DNA from: Actinomycetes bacterium
GTDB taxonomy: Bacteria > Actinomycetota > Acidimicrobiia > Acidimicrobiales > Palsa-688
Length of the DNA stretch: 8,318 nt
Direction of reading: 5' to 3'
NCBI GenBank assembly: GCA_021821705.1
Contig: JAKACE010000060.1
Coordinates: forward strand, 1-8,318
Part shown: piece by piece, positions 1 to 6,102 of the stretch
Layout: each line of letters opens with the position of its first letter
Numbering within the stretch: position 1 is the stretch's first letter
Made by a program: the position numbers and the translations under genes
Notes under the pieces: model-generated
Seen by the model: only the letters and a program-made list of their open reading frames with translations
Told to the model about the DNA's origin: nothing
Database searches by the model: none

Positions 1-547
1 CGTTAGCCCCCAGCCTGTCATGGCCGTGGTGGAGGTCCCGGGCGTCTCGATGAACGAGGTCGGCGACAGGCGCCCGGATCTGGTCGTTGTCTGCGTGGAC
101 GTTCGTGACCCGGGAAATGCAGGCACAGTCGTCCGCTCGGCCTGGGCGGCCGGCGCCGACGCCGTCATCTGTGCCGAGGGCACGGTCGACCTGTGGAACC
201 CGAAGGCGGTCCGCTCGTCGGCGGGTGCCGTACTCCACTTGCCTGTCGTGCCTGCCGGACCTGCACCCGAGGTGCTGGCCGAGGTCGGCTCCTGGGGCCT
301 GCGCCGTTTCGGCGCTGTGAGCGCCGGTGGAGACGACTACGCCCTGGTGGACTTCACGGTCCCGTGTGGTTTCGTCGTCGGCAACGAAGCCGCCGGCCTG
401 CCGCTGGCCGAGATCGGCGGGGAACTCGACGGCCTCGTGAGCATTCCGATGCCCGGTGGGGCGGAGTCGCTCAACGTGGGAATGGCGACGGCTGTCCTTT
501 GTTTCGAGGCTGCCCGCCAGCGCAGGACCAAGGGGGTAGGGCGCTGA
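1..547 (+). CDS. TrmH/SpoU-family RNA 2'-O-methyltransferase, 5'-truncated by window edge
   Basis: Predicted S-adenosylmethionine-dependent 2'-O-ribose methyltransferase of tRNA or rRNA, SPOUT (trefoil-knot) class. The three SpoU motifs are visible in order: motif 1 DPGNAGTVVRSAWAAGADAV with the conserved Asn and Arg, motif 2 FVVGNEAAGLP, and motif 3 IPMPGGAESLNVGMATAVL followed by FEAARQR at the C-terminus. The frame is open to the left edge from base 2. The ATG at 20 has no upstream space to judge a ribosome binding site, and full-length family members usually carry an N-terminal substrate-binding domain of roughly 90 residues. I therefore infer that only the catalytic domain is in the window and that the true start lies upstream. 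Gene position just before pheST fits the conserved actinobacterial arrangement. The family is clear, but the exact target nucleotide cannot be read from sequence, so no symbol is given. The stop is 14 bp before the start chosen for the kinase. Confidence 0.9.
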   Translation, partial: VSPQPVMAVVEVPGVSMNEVGDRRPDLVVVCVDVRDPGNAGTVVRSAWAAGADAVICAEGTVDLWNPKAVRSSAGAVLHLPVVPAGPAPEVLAEVGSWGLRRFGAVSAGGDDYALVDFTVPCGFVVGNEAAGLPLAEIGGELDGLVSIPMPGGAESLNVGMATAVLCFEAARQRRTKGVGR

Positions 548-561
548 AGCCGGAGCCGTCG

Positions 562-1314
562 ATGCTGCCCGGGGACGGGCTACCTGCTCGCCGCCCCCCC
601 TCGGATTTCTACGAGCTGATCTCGGCTGTCAGCCACGAGCTGCGCCAGCCGCTGTCGTCGGCCGGGGGTTATGCCGAGATGATGATCGGGCACTGGGACC
701 AGTTCGCCGATGCCGAGAAGCTCAGGATGCTCGAGCAGATCCGCCATGACGCCGTGCGTGCCGCTCGGATAATGGACGACCTGGTGGAGATGAGCCGCCT
801 CGAGTCCGGCCGCATGCCATTGCACCACGAGGCCACCGACCTGAGTGCCGTGGTCGACCGGGCGGTACGCAACGTCCGCACCTCATACCCGGACCTGGCC
901 CCGTCGCTGCAGTTCGAGGCCACGCTCCCGGCCGTGCACGCCGACGCCCTCAAGCTCGAGCAGGTACTGACAAACGTGCTCGACAACGCCTGTAAGTACG
1001 CCTCGCCGGGCAGTGTCGTGGTCTCGGCCCGCTCCACTGATGCCGGGGGGGCGCCGATGGTCGAGGTCGCGGTCAGCGACCGGGGCCAGGGGATCGCACC
1101 CGCCGACCTTGCCCGGGTGACAGAGAAGTTCTTCCGTGGGGCAGGCCGTTCTGGCCCGGGGATGGGCCTCGGGCTGTGGATAAGCAAAGGGATCGTCGAG
1201 GCACACGGTGGTGTTCTGGTGGCCCGATCGGACCAACGTGGGGTGACGGTGACATTCACGGTGCCTATTTGCAAGCGCGCCCCGGGCCCAGCTGGCAAGC
1301 TGGCGGGACCATGA
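562..1314 (+). CDS. Small soluble sensor histidine kinase (HisKA + HATPase_c only)
   Basis: Predicted cytoplasmic two-component histidine kinase of about 250 residues. The H-box is SHELRQPLSS with the likely phospho-acceptor His at residue 25. The catalytic domain shows an N-box around residues 132-148 (LTNVLDNACKYA), a G1 box DRGQGI near residue 173, an F-box-like EKFFRG, and a G2 box GMGLGLWISKGI near residues 201-212. All elements needed for autophosphorylation appear present. There is no membrane segment and no PAS, GAF or HAMP domain; only about 20 residues precede the HisKA helix. I chose ATG 562, preceded by CGGAG at 551-555. The frame is open further upstream, but there it runs antiphase through the methyltransferase gene and looks like shadow coding; CTG 544 is another possible start. 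No response regulator is adjacent in the window. The stop overlaps the pheS start (ATGA), implying cotranscription with pheST. I recall a sensor-kinase gene at the equivalent place in Streptomyces, but its input and partner are unknown to me. Confidence 0.88.
   Translation: MLPGDGLPARRPPSDFYELISAVSHELRQPLSSAGGYAEMMIGHWDQFADAEKLRMLEQIRHDAVRAARIMDDLVEMSRLESGRMPLHHEATDLSAVVDRAVRNVRTSYPDLAPSLQFEATLPAVHADALKLEQVLTNVLDNACKYASPGSVVVSARSTDAGGAPMVEVAVSDRGQGIAPADLARVTEKFFRGAGRSGPGMGLGLWISKGIVEAHGGVLVARSDQRGVTVTFTVPICKRAPGPAGKLAGP
1281..1307 (+). promoter_or_regulatory. Possible hairpin covering the pheS ribosome-binding region
   Basis: The 3' end of the kinase gene can fold into a stem-loop. CCCG (1281-1284) pairs with CGGG (1304-1307). 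After a 3-base bulge, CCAGCT (1288-1293) pairs with AGCTGG (1298-1303) around a GGCA loop. The 3' arm contains GGCGGG, the only purine-rich stretch near the pheS ATG at 1311, three bases further on. If it forms, initiation at pheS would depend on ribosomes arriving from the kinase gene. The base pairing is visible; the function is inferred. G+C-rich DNA gives many chance stems. Confidence 0.3.
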
Positions 1315-2384
1315 ACGCGATCGAGCAGGCAACCGCGCACGGGCGCGACCTGATATCCGCGGCCTCGACCCTGGCCGAGCTCCGGGCTGTCGAGGGCGAA
1401 GCGTTCGGCAAGCGCAGCCGGTTGGCAGCCATGACGGCTGAGTTGCGAGGGCTGGGGCCTGAGGAGCGGCGCCAGCGGGGCCAAGAGCTCCAAGAGGCCC
1501 GCGCCGTCCTGGAGGGGCTCTACAGCCGTCGCGCCGAGGAGCTGAGCCGCTCCGACGCTCTCCGGCGGGCGCAGGCGGAGCGGCTGGACCTGACGGAGGA
1601 GGCGTGGCGTTTCGCCGGCGCCGGCGGCCCGCTGGCCGGAGTGCTCGAGCCACCGGTGCCCAGGGGTCACCTCCACCTCGTGACCCAGGTCCGCCAAGAG
1701 CTCGAGGACATCTTCGTGTCCATGGGCTTCGAGGTGGCCGAGGGCCCGGAGGTGGAGGACGACTGGCACAACTTCGAGGCCCTCAACATGCCGCCGCACC
1801 ACCCGGCCCGGGGCATGTTCGACACCTTCTACCTGAAGGCGGGCCAGAGCGAGAGCGTGGTGCTGCGCACACACACGTCGCCTGTGCAGGTGCGGCTGAT
1901 GGAGTCTCGCCGCCCGCCGATATATGCAGTAGCGCCGGGCCGTTGCTTTCGGCGGGACACCCCCGACGCCACCCACCTTCCGGTCTTCCACCAGTTGGAG
2001 GCGCTCGTGGTGGACGAGGGCATCTCCATGAGCCATCTTGCCGGGGCGCTCGACGCGTTCACCGACGCTTTCTTCGGGCCGGGCCGGCGCGCCCGCCTGC
2101 GGCCCAGCTTCTTCCCCTTCACCGAGCCGTCCGCCGAGTTCGACGTGACCTGCTGGGTCTGCGGTGGTGACGGCTGCCGCACCTGCTCGGGCTCGGGTTG
2201 GGTGGAGCTCGGCGGTTGCGGGATGGTAGACCCGGCCGTTTTCGAGGCCGTGGGTGTCGACCCCGAACGCTACAGCGGGTTCGCCTGGGGCTTGGGGATC
2301 GACCGCCTCGCAGCTGCTCGTACCAGCCTCGGCGACATCCGCGAGCTCCTCGACAACGACATCCGCTTTCTCACCCAGTTCTGA
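1311..2384 (+). CDS. pheS: Phenylalanyl-tRNA synthetase alpha subunit
   Basis: Catalytic alpha subunit of the class II (alpha-beta)2 phenylalanyl-tRNA synthetase, which activates Phe with ATP and charges tRNA-Phe in the cytosol. The 357 residues are close to the usual 340-350. An N-terminal helical, charged region (about residues 1-85) matches the tRNA-binding coiled coil. Class II motif 2 is seen as RCFRRDTPDATHLPVFHQ (from residue 211), and motif 3 as GFAWGLGIDRL with Arg332. The Ala of the Phe pocket (GFAxG, residue 325) is retained. A CxxC-x4-CxxC knuckle (Cys281, 284, 289, 292) precedes GWVELGGCGMVDP, as I recall from Firmicute-type PheS. The ATG is chosen because it overlaps the kinase stop (ATGA) and gives the family N-terminus; the frame is open upstream to 1176 inside the kinase gene. 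The ribosome binding site is weak (GGCGGG) and may sit in a hairpin. pheT follows after 9 bp. Mild oddities are Trp and Asp in motif 3 where Phe and Glu are common. Confidence 0.97.
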   Translation: MNAIEQATAHGRDLISAASTLAELRAVEGEAFGKRSRLAAMTAELRGLGPEERRQRGQELQEARAVLEGLYSRRAEELSRSDALRRAQAERLDLTEEAWRFAGAGGPLAGVLEPPVPRGHLHLVTQVRQELEDIFVSMGFEVAEGPEVEDDWHNFEALNMPPHHPARGMFDTFYLKAGQSESVVLRTHTSPVQVRLMESRRPPIYAVAPGRCFRRDTPDATHLPVFHQLEALVVDEGISMSHLAGALDAFTDAFFGPGRRARLRPSFFPFTEPSAEFDVTCWVCGGDGCRTCSGSGWVELGGCGMVDPAVFEAVGVDPERYSGFAWGLGIDRLAAARTSLGDIRELLDNDIRFLTQF

Positions 2385-2393
2385 GGCAGGACC

Positions 2394-4841
2394 ATGCGCG
2401 TACCCCTTTCTTGGCTCCGCGACTTCACGCCCGTAGAGGCCGCACCGCAGGACGTGGCCAGGGCACTGTCGTTCCTGGGCCTTGTCGTGGAGGGCACCGA
2501 GGAGGTGGGGCCCCCCTGGCCGGGCGTCGTGGTGGCGCGCGTGCTCGAGACCCGCGCCCACCCGGCCGCCGACCGCATCCAGTTGGTGGACGTGGACGCG
2601 GGCAACGGAGAGGCCCTGCAGATATGTTGCGGGGCGTTCAACATGAAGGCCGGCGACCTGGTCCCTCTGGCCACGTTGGGTACCGTTATGCCGAACGGGC
2701 TCGAGATCGCCCGGCGCAAGATGCGAGGTGAGTGGTCCAACGGGATGCTCTGCTCGGCGCCGGAGCTGGGCCTGGGGCACGAGCACGCTCAGAAGGGCAT
2801 CTACATATTGCCGCCGGACCTGGTGGCGGGTTCTCCGCTGGCGTCTGCGCTGGGCCTGGGTGCCGATGTCGTCTTCGACATCGAGATCGGCCCCAACCGC
2901 CCGGACTGCTTCTCCATTGCCGGCGTGGCCAGGGATCTGGCTGCCGCCATGAGGTTGCCGTTCTCGCTGCCCCGGCCGTCGCCAGGTGCGGTTGTCCCCG
3001 AGGTGGCGGCGGCGGATGTCCGTATCGACCCGGCGGCGCAGGATCTGTGCCGGCGCTTCACGGGGACCGTCGTCGAAAACGTCGGTGCCGCTGCTGTACC
3101 CCCGCTCGTGAGCCACCGCCTGGCGCTGGCAGGCATGCGGGCGATATCGGGGGTGGTCGACGCCTCCAACTACGTGATGCTCGAGCTGGGCCAGCCCAAC
3201 CACCCCTACGACCTCGATGTCCTCGGCGGTGGGGGCCTGGTCGTGCGCCGGGCGGAGCCTGGCGAGGCCCTGGTGACCCTCGACGGCGTCGCCCGGCGGC
3301 TCGAGCCTTCCGACCTGGTCATCGCCGACGCGTCGGGTGCGCCCGTGGGGGTGGCGGGCATCATGGGCGGCTCTGTGGCCGAGATGGGCCCGGCGACAGC
3401 GACCGTGCTCCTGGAGGTGGCCAACTTCGACCCTCTGGCTGTCTCTGCCACTGGCAAGCGGCTTGGCCTGCACACCGAGGCCAGGACCCGCTTCGAACGG
3501 GGGGTGGACATCGAGTTGGCGCTGCTGGCCATCGAACGTTTCGTCGAGCTTCTCGGCCCACACGTGCGTCGCGGCCCGACGACCGACGTTGGACGGGGTG
3601 CACCTGTTCAGCCTCCCCTGCGACTGCGGCCCTCCCGGGTCAACATGTTGCTCGGGACAGAGCTGAGCGGGGAGGAGTGCCGTGCTCTGCTGGCCCCGCT
3701 CGGGTTTGTCTCCGAGGCCGACGGCGAGGATGCGTTCTCAGTGCGGGTGCCCTCGTGGAGACCTGACTGCACCCGGGAAGTGGATCTGGTCGAAGAGGTC
3801 GCACGTATCCACGGTTACGACCGCATCCCCCGGCGTATGCCCTCGCGGCCGGTGGCCGCCACCAGGCTCTCGGCCTACCAGAGGAGCCGACGGGAGCTGC
3901 GCGACGCTCTGGTCGGCACGGGTGCGAGCGAGGCTTGGACCAACACCTTCGTGGCTACCGCCGACATGGTCGCCACCGGGCTCGGTCCCGACGTGGCACT
4001 GGAGCTCGAGAACCCGCTCGACCAGTCCCAGTCCCTGTTGCGTACCTCGCTCCTGCCGGGCCTGCTTCGGGCCGTACGTTTCAACCGCGAGCGCCAGGCC
4101 GGAGCCATAGCGCTTTTCGAGCTCGGCAACGTGTTCTGCCGGGCAGAAGCGGTGCCCGCTGCTCCGGGGCCGGTCCCCGGTGCCGGCACCATCCCCGGGG
4201 TGCAGGAGTGGGAGCAGGTCGCCTTGGTGGTGGCCGGTGAAGGAGCCGGGTCGCAGTGGGTGGTGCGTGCATTCGAGGTCCTGCGCCGGAGCCTCCAGCT
4301 CGACAGCCTCGGCCTGCATCGTCAGGACCAGGACCCTTCGCCTGGGCCCGGTGCGCTGGTCAATACCGGGGCCTTCCATCCCGGGCGGGTGGCGGCAGTC
4401 ATCGCCGACAGCTCGCCCATCGGCCTCGTGGGGCAGTTGGCGCCCGAGGTGGCGAGCCGGTACGAGCTGAACGGCCCGGTCGGTGCCTTCGTTGTCGACC
4501 TCGCACCCCTGCTCGGCGCCAGGAGACCGGCGCCCCCTGCACTGGCCGTCAGCCGGTACCCGGCGACAGACCTGGACCTGGCCTTCGTCGTGGACGACGG
4601 CGTACAGGCGCAGGATCTCGCCAAGACGCTGGCCGGCGCAGCCGGGGATCTGCTCGGGGGCCTTGCCCTCTTCGACGTCTGGCGGGGTGAGACCCTCGGT
4701 GCCGGACGACGCAGCCTCGCGTTCCGCCTGCGCCTGCGCGCTGGCGAGCGCACCCTCACCGAGGCGGACGTGTCCCGGGTCATGGCAGCCGTGGTACAGG
4801 CGGCGGCGGACGGCCACGGCGCAGTGCTCCGCCAGGCCTGA
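2394..4841 (+). CDS. pheT: Phenylalanyl-tRNA synthetase beta subunit
   Basis: Beta subunit of phenylalanyl-tRNA synthetase; it binds tRNA-Phe and hydrolyses mischarged Tyr-tRNA-Phe. Length of 815 residues is typical. Domains in order: N-terminal MRVPLSWLRDF; OB-fold tRNA-binding domain about residues 40-150 (ending in MRGEWSNGMLCSAPELGLG); B3/B4 editing domain about 215-380 with ASNYVMLELGQPNHPYDLD, GIMGG and the LLEVANFDP segment; B5 domain about 404-477 with VPSWRPDCTREVDLVEEVAR, carrying the acidic Mg-binding residues; a catalytic-like domain; and the C-terminal FDX-ACB anticodon-binding domain from about 717 (SRYPATDLDLAFVV). The His of the QPxHxxD editing motif is retained, so proofreading looks intact. 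A Pro/Ala/Gly-rich linker near residues 583-602 is unremarkable. ATG 2394 has a good ribosome binding site (GAGGCAGGA, overlapping the pheS stop region). It is the last gene before a gap and a new promoter. Confidence 0.97.
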   Translation: MRVPLSWLRDFTPVEAAPQDVARALSFLGLVVEGTEEVGPPWPGVVVARVLETRAHPAADRIQLVDVDAGNGEALQICCGAFNMKAGDLVPLATLGTVMPNGLEIARRKMRGEWSNGMLCSAPELGLGHEHAQKGIYILPPDLVAGSPLASALGLGADVVFDIEIGPNRPDCFSIAGVARDLAAAMRLPFSLPRPSPGAVVPEVAAADVRIDPAAQDLCRRFTGTVVENVGAAAVPPLVSHRLALAGMRAISGVVDASNYVMLELGQPNHPYDLDVLGGGGLVVRRAEPGEALVTLDGVARRLEPSDLVIADASGAPVGVAGIMGGSVAEMGPATATVLLEVANFDPLAVSATGKRLGLHTEARTRFERGVDIELALLAIERFVELLGPHVRRGPTTDVGRGAPVQPPLRLRPSRVNMLLGTELSGEECRALLAPLGFVSEADGEDAFSVRVPSWRPDCTREVDLVEEVARIHGYDRIPRRMPSRPVAATRLSAYQRSRRELRDALVGTGASEAWTNTFVATADMVATGLGPDVALELENPLDQSQSLLRTSLLPGLLRAVRFNRERQAGAIALFELGNVFCRAEAVPAAPGPVPGAGTIPGVQEWEQVALVVAGEGAGSQWVVRAFEVLRRSLQLDSLGLHRQDQDPSPGPGALVNTGAFHPGRVAAVIADSSPIGLVGQLAPEVASRYELNGPVGAFVVDLAPLLGARRPAPPALAVSRYPATDLDLAFVVDDGVQAQDLAKTLAGAAGDLLGGLALFDVWRGETLGAGRRSLAFRLRLRAGERTLTEADVSRVMAAVVQAAADGHGAVLRQA

Positions 4842-4842
4842 C

Positions 4843-4868
4843 GCGCCCTGGCGGCCAACTGCCGGCGC
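4843..4868 (+). terminator. Possible hairpin terminator after pheT
   Basis: Two bases after the pheT stop, GCGCC (4843-4847) can pair with GGCGC (4864-4868). After a two-base bulge, GGC (4850-4852) pairs with GCC (4861-4863) around an 8-base loop. There is no following T-run, so it would be a tractless hairpin at best. Its place between a cotranscribed cluster and the argC promoter supports the idea, but the stem is short and could be chance. Confidence 0.25.
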
Positions 4869-4902
4869 ACCCGCACTGCGGCTCCCACAGCTCGCCGGGT
4901 CG

Positions 4903-4940
4903 TCTGAATGAATATACAACCGGATGTATCCTGAGAAGGT
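4903..4940 (+). promoter_or_regulatory. Putative ArgR operator (ARG box pair) upstream of argC
   Basis: The core TGAATgaatATaCA (4905-4918) matches nine of ten palindrome bases of the known ARG box TGAAT-n4-ATTCA. A second half-site TGTAT begins at 4925, exactly 20 bp after the first, the spacing expected for two 18-bp boxes with a 2-bp gap. The second box is weak in its right half. It covers the -10, so a bound arginine repressor would block polymerase. ArgR control of argC is well known; argR itself is not in this window. Confidence 0.6.
4904..4932 (+). promoter_or_regulatory. argC promoter, sigma70-like, near-leaderless
   Basis: A -35-like CTGAAT (4904-4909) and a -10 TATCCT (4927-4932) are separated by 17 bp, in an A+T-rich island within G+C-rich flanks. 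The -10 ends 6 bases before GTG 4939, so transcription would start at or next to the start codon, which fits the absence of a properly spaced ribosome binding site. The same architecture with 17-bp spacing recurs in front of argB. Spacing and hexamers are read directly; activity is inferred. Confidence 0.7.
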
Positions 4941-5964
4941 GACAACAGTCAAGAACGTCGCCGTGCTCGGCGCATCCGGCTACACGGGTGCTGAGCTGCT
5001 CCGCCTGCTTTCGAGCCACCCCAGTTTCGAGGTCGGAGCGGTGACGGCCTCGTCGCAGCAGGGCCGGGCCGTCGCTGACCTCTACCCGTCCCTGGCGGCC
5101 GCCTACCCGGGCCTGCGCTACAGCGCCAACGAGGTGGCATCGGTGGCCGGGGCGGACCTGGTGTTCTGCGCCCTGCCCCACGGTGCCTCCCAGAGGTTGG
5201 TCCCCCGCCTTCTCGACGAGGTAGGCCACATCGTGGATCTGGCCGCTGACTTCCGGCTGAAGGACGCCTCGCTTTACCCCGTCTGGTACGGCGAAGAGCA
5301 CACCTGCCCGGAGTTGCTGGCGCAGGCCGTCTTCGGCCTGCCGGAACTAGACCGCTCGGGCCTGCCCGGGGCCAGGCTGGTGGCGGCTGCCGGCTGCTAT
5401 GTAACGGCGGCCACCCTGGCCCTGGCACCCCTGGTGCGTGCCGGCGTCGTCGAGCCGGCCGGGATAGTGGTGGACGCAGCCAGCGGTGCCTCGGGCGCCG
5501 GCCGCAAGCTGGCTGATACAACGCAGTTCTGCGCTGTCGACGAGGACTTCACCGCCTACGGCCTCCTGTCGCACCGCCACACGCCGGAGATGGAGCAGGC
5601 GATAGGGGCGCAGCTGCTCTTCACCCCGCACCTGGCACCGATGAACCGTGGCATCCTGGCCACCTGTTACGCGCGGCCGGCGGCTTTGCAGTCCGCGCCG
5701 AGCCCCCTCGAAGTGCTCGCCGAGGCGTACCGGGGTGAGCCGTTCGTGGTGGTATCCGAGCGGTCCCCGTCGACCAAGGCGGCTCTGGGCAGCAACGTGG
5801 CCCATGTGACGGCCCGTTCCGACACTCGTACCGGCTGGGTCGTGTCGTTGTGCGCCCTGGACAACCTCGTCAAGGGTGCTTCCGGCCAGGCACTGCAGTG
5901 TGCCAACCTGGTCATGGGCCGGCCCGAGACCGAGGGCCTTCCCATATCCGGCCTTCAGCCCTGA
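4939..5964 (+). CDS. argC: N-acetyl-gamma-glutamyl-phosphate reductase
   Basis: NADPH-dependent reduction of N-acetylglutamyl-5-phosphate to N-acetylglutamate 5-semialdehyde, the third step of arginine synthesis. Visible motifs: the N-terminal Rossmann loop LGASGYTGAELLRLL, CALPHG, the catalytic Cys in AAGCYVTAA (residue 153), ASGASGAGRKL, SHRHTPEMEQ with the likely catalytic His at 214, LAPMNRGILATCYA, and the C-terminal TGWVVSLCALDNLVKGASGQ. I chose GTG 4939 (341 residues). It gives the family's usual short N-terminus, follows the -10 at the right distance for a leaderless transcript, and matches the argB start, which reads GTG-ACG-ACA against GTG-ACA-ACA here. ATG 4924 in the same frame lies inside the promoter/operator and would add five residues. 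It is followed by a 138-bp gap where argJ is commonly found. Confidence 0.96.
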   Translation: MTTVKNVAVLGASGYTGAELLRLLSSHPSFEVGAVTASSQQGRAVADLYPSLAAAYPGLRYSANEVASVAGADLVFCALPHGASQRLVPRLLDEVGHIVDLAADFRLKDASLYPVWYGEEHTCPELLAQAVFGLPELDRSGLPGARLVAAAGCYVTAATLALAPLVRAGVVEPAGIVVDAASGASGAGRKLADTTQFCAVDEDFTAYGLLSHRHTPEMEQAIGAQLLFTPHLAPMNRGILATCYARPAALQSAPSPLEVLAEAYRGEPFVVVSERSPSTKAALGSNVAHVTARSDTRTGWVVSLCALDNLVKGASGQALQCANLVMGRPETEGLPISGLQP

Positions 5965-6065
5965 CGGGTCGGCAGGGCGGCGGGGTGTGTCCCCGTCGCT
6001 GCGCCCATCCCGGCCGGGCCGGGCCCGGCGCTGGTGGCAGCCGAGGGTTTCGCCGCCGCTCCGGC
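5965..6065. other. Gap between argC and the argB promoter; argJ absent
   Basis: No gene is supported here. The stretch is very G+C-rich and contains the hairpin at 5976-6000 and a perfect 12-bp palindrome at 6018-6029. It also has a short open segment from GTG 6034 to a stop at 6067-6069 reading VAAEGFAAAPA. That segment faintly resembles the N-terminus of ArgJ as I remember it (V-T-A-A-x-G-F-x-A-A-G), so it might be a vestige, but low-complexity Ala-rich matches are easy to get by chance. Confidence 0.5.
5976..6000 (+). terminator. Possible tractless terminator hairpin after argC
   Basis: GGCGGCGGGG (5976-5985) can pair with CCCCGTCGCT (5991-6000) around the loop TGTGT, giving ten pairs including two G-U. 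It starts 12 bases after the argC stop and precedes a new promoter. No T-run follows, so termination is uncertain; the pairing itself is directly visible. Confidence 0.35.
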
Positions 6066-6102
6066 TTGAATGATTATCCGTTAGGTTGTATCATTAGTCG
6101 CC
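6065..6102 (+). promoter_or_regulatory. Putative ArgR operator (ARG box pair) upstream of argB
   Basis: Half-sites TGAAT (6067-6071) and TGTAT (6087-6091) lie 20 bp apart, as in front of argC. First box TGAATgattATccg matches seven of ten palindrome positions of TGAAT-n4-ATTCA; the second, TGTATcattAgtcg, also matches seven of ten. Between the argC and argB copies, 22 of 31 aligned bases are identical, starting from TGAATGA. The shared bases include some outside the promoter hexamers, which suggests a common protein target. It overlaps both -35 and -10. Confidence 0.55.
6066..6094 (+). promoter_or_regulatory. argB promoter, sigma70-like, near-leaderless
   Basis: A -35 TTGAAT (6066-6071) and a -10 TATCAT (6089-6094, five of six to TATAAT) are spaced by 17 bp. 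The -10 ends 8 bases before GTG 6103, so the transcript would begin within a base or two of the start codon; no purine-rich ribosome binding site is seen. It closely resembles the argC promoter in sequence and spacing, which strengthens both calls. It would drive argB-argD-argF independently of argC. Confidence 0.75.

Noticed and set aside
193..561. N-terminal extension of the kinase frame into the methyltransferase gene
   Set aside because: The extra residues are Arg/Gly/Pro-rich antiphase translation of a well-supported gene and resemble no sensor domain.
669..3563. 964-codon open frame on the - strand
   Set aside because: It lies antisense to the kinase, pheS and pheT, is low-complexity His/Arg/Gly/Ala-rich, and shows no recognisable domain. 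Long antisense frames are expected opposite genes with strong G/C third-position bias.
4179..4190. Perfect 12-bp palindrome GGTGCCGGCACC in pheT
   Set aside because: It falls in a coding region for a Pro/Ala/Gly-rich linker, where G+C-rich palindromes arise by chance; no repeat copy seen.
4924..4938. ATG 4924 as the argC start
   Set aside because: It lies within the operator and upstream of the -10, adds an atypical MYPEK leader, and lacks a ribosome binding site; GTG 4939 matches the argB arrangement.
3738..4952. 404-codon open frame on the - strand opposite pheT and the argC promoter
   Set aside because: Shadow of pheT with no family motif; its start would lie inside argC.
6018..6029. Perfect 12-bp palindrome GCCGGGCCCGGC in the argC-argB gap
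   Set aside because: Lies in extremely G+C-rich sequence, lacks a T-run, has no second copy, and is too far from the promoter to be called an operator.
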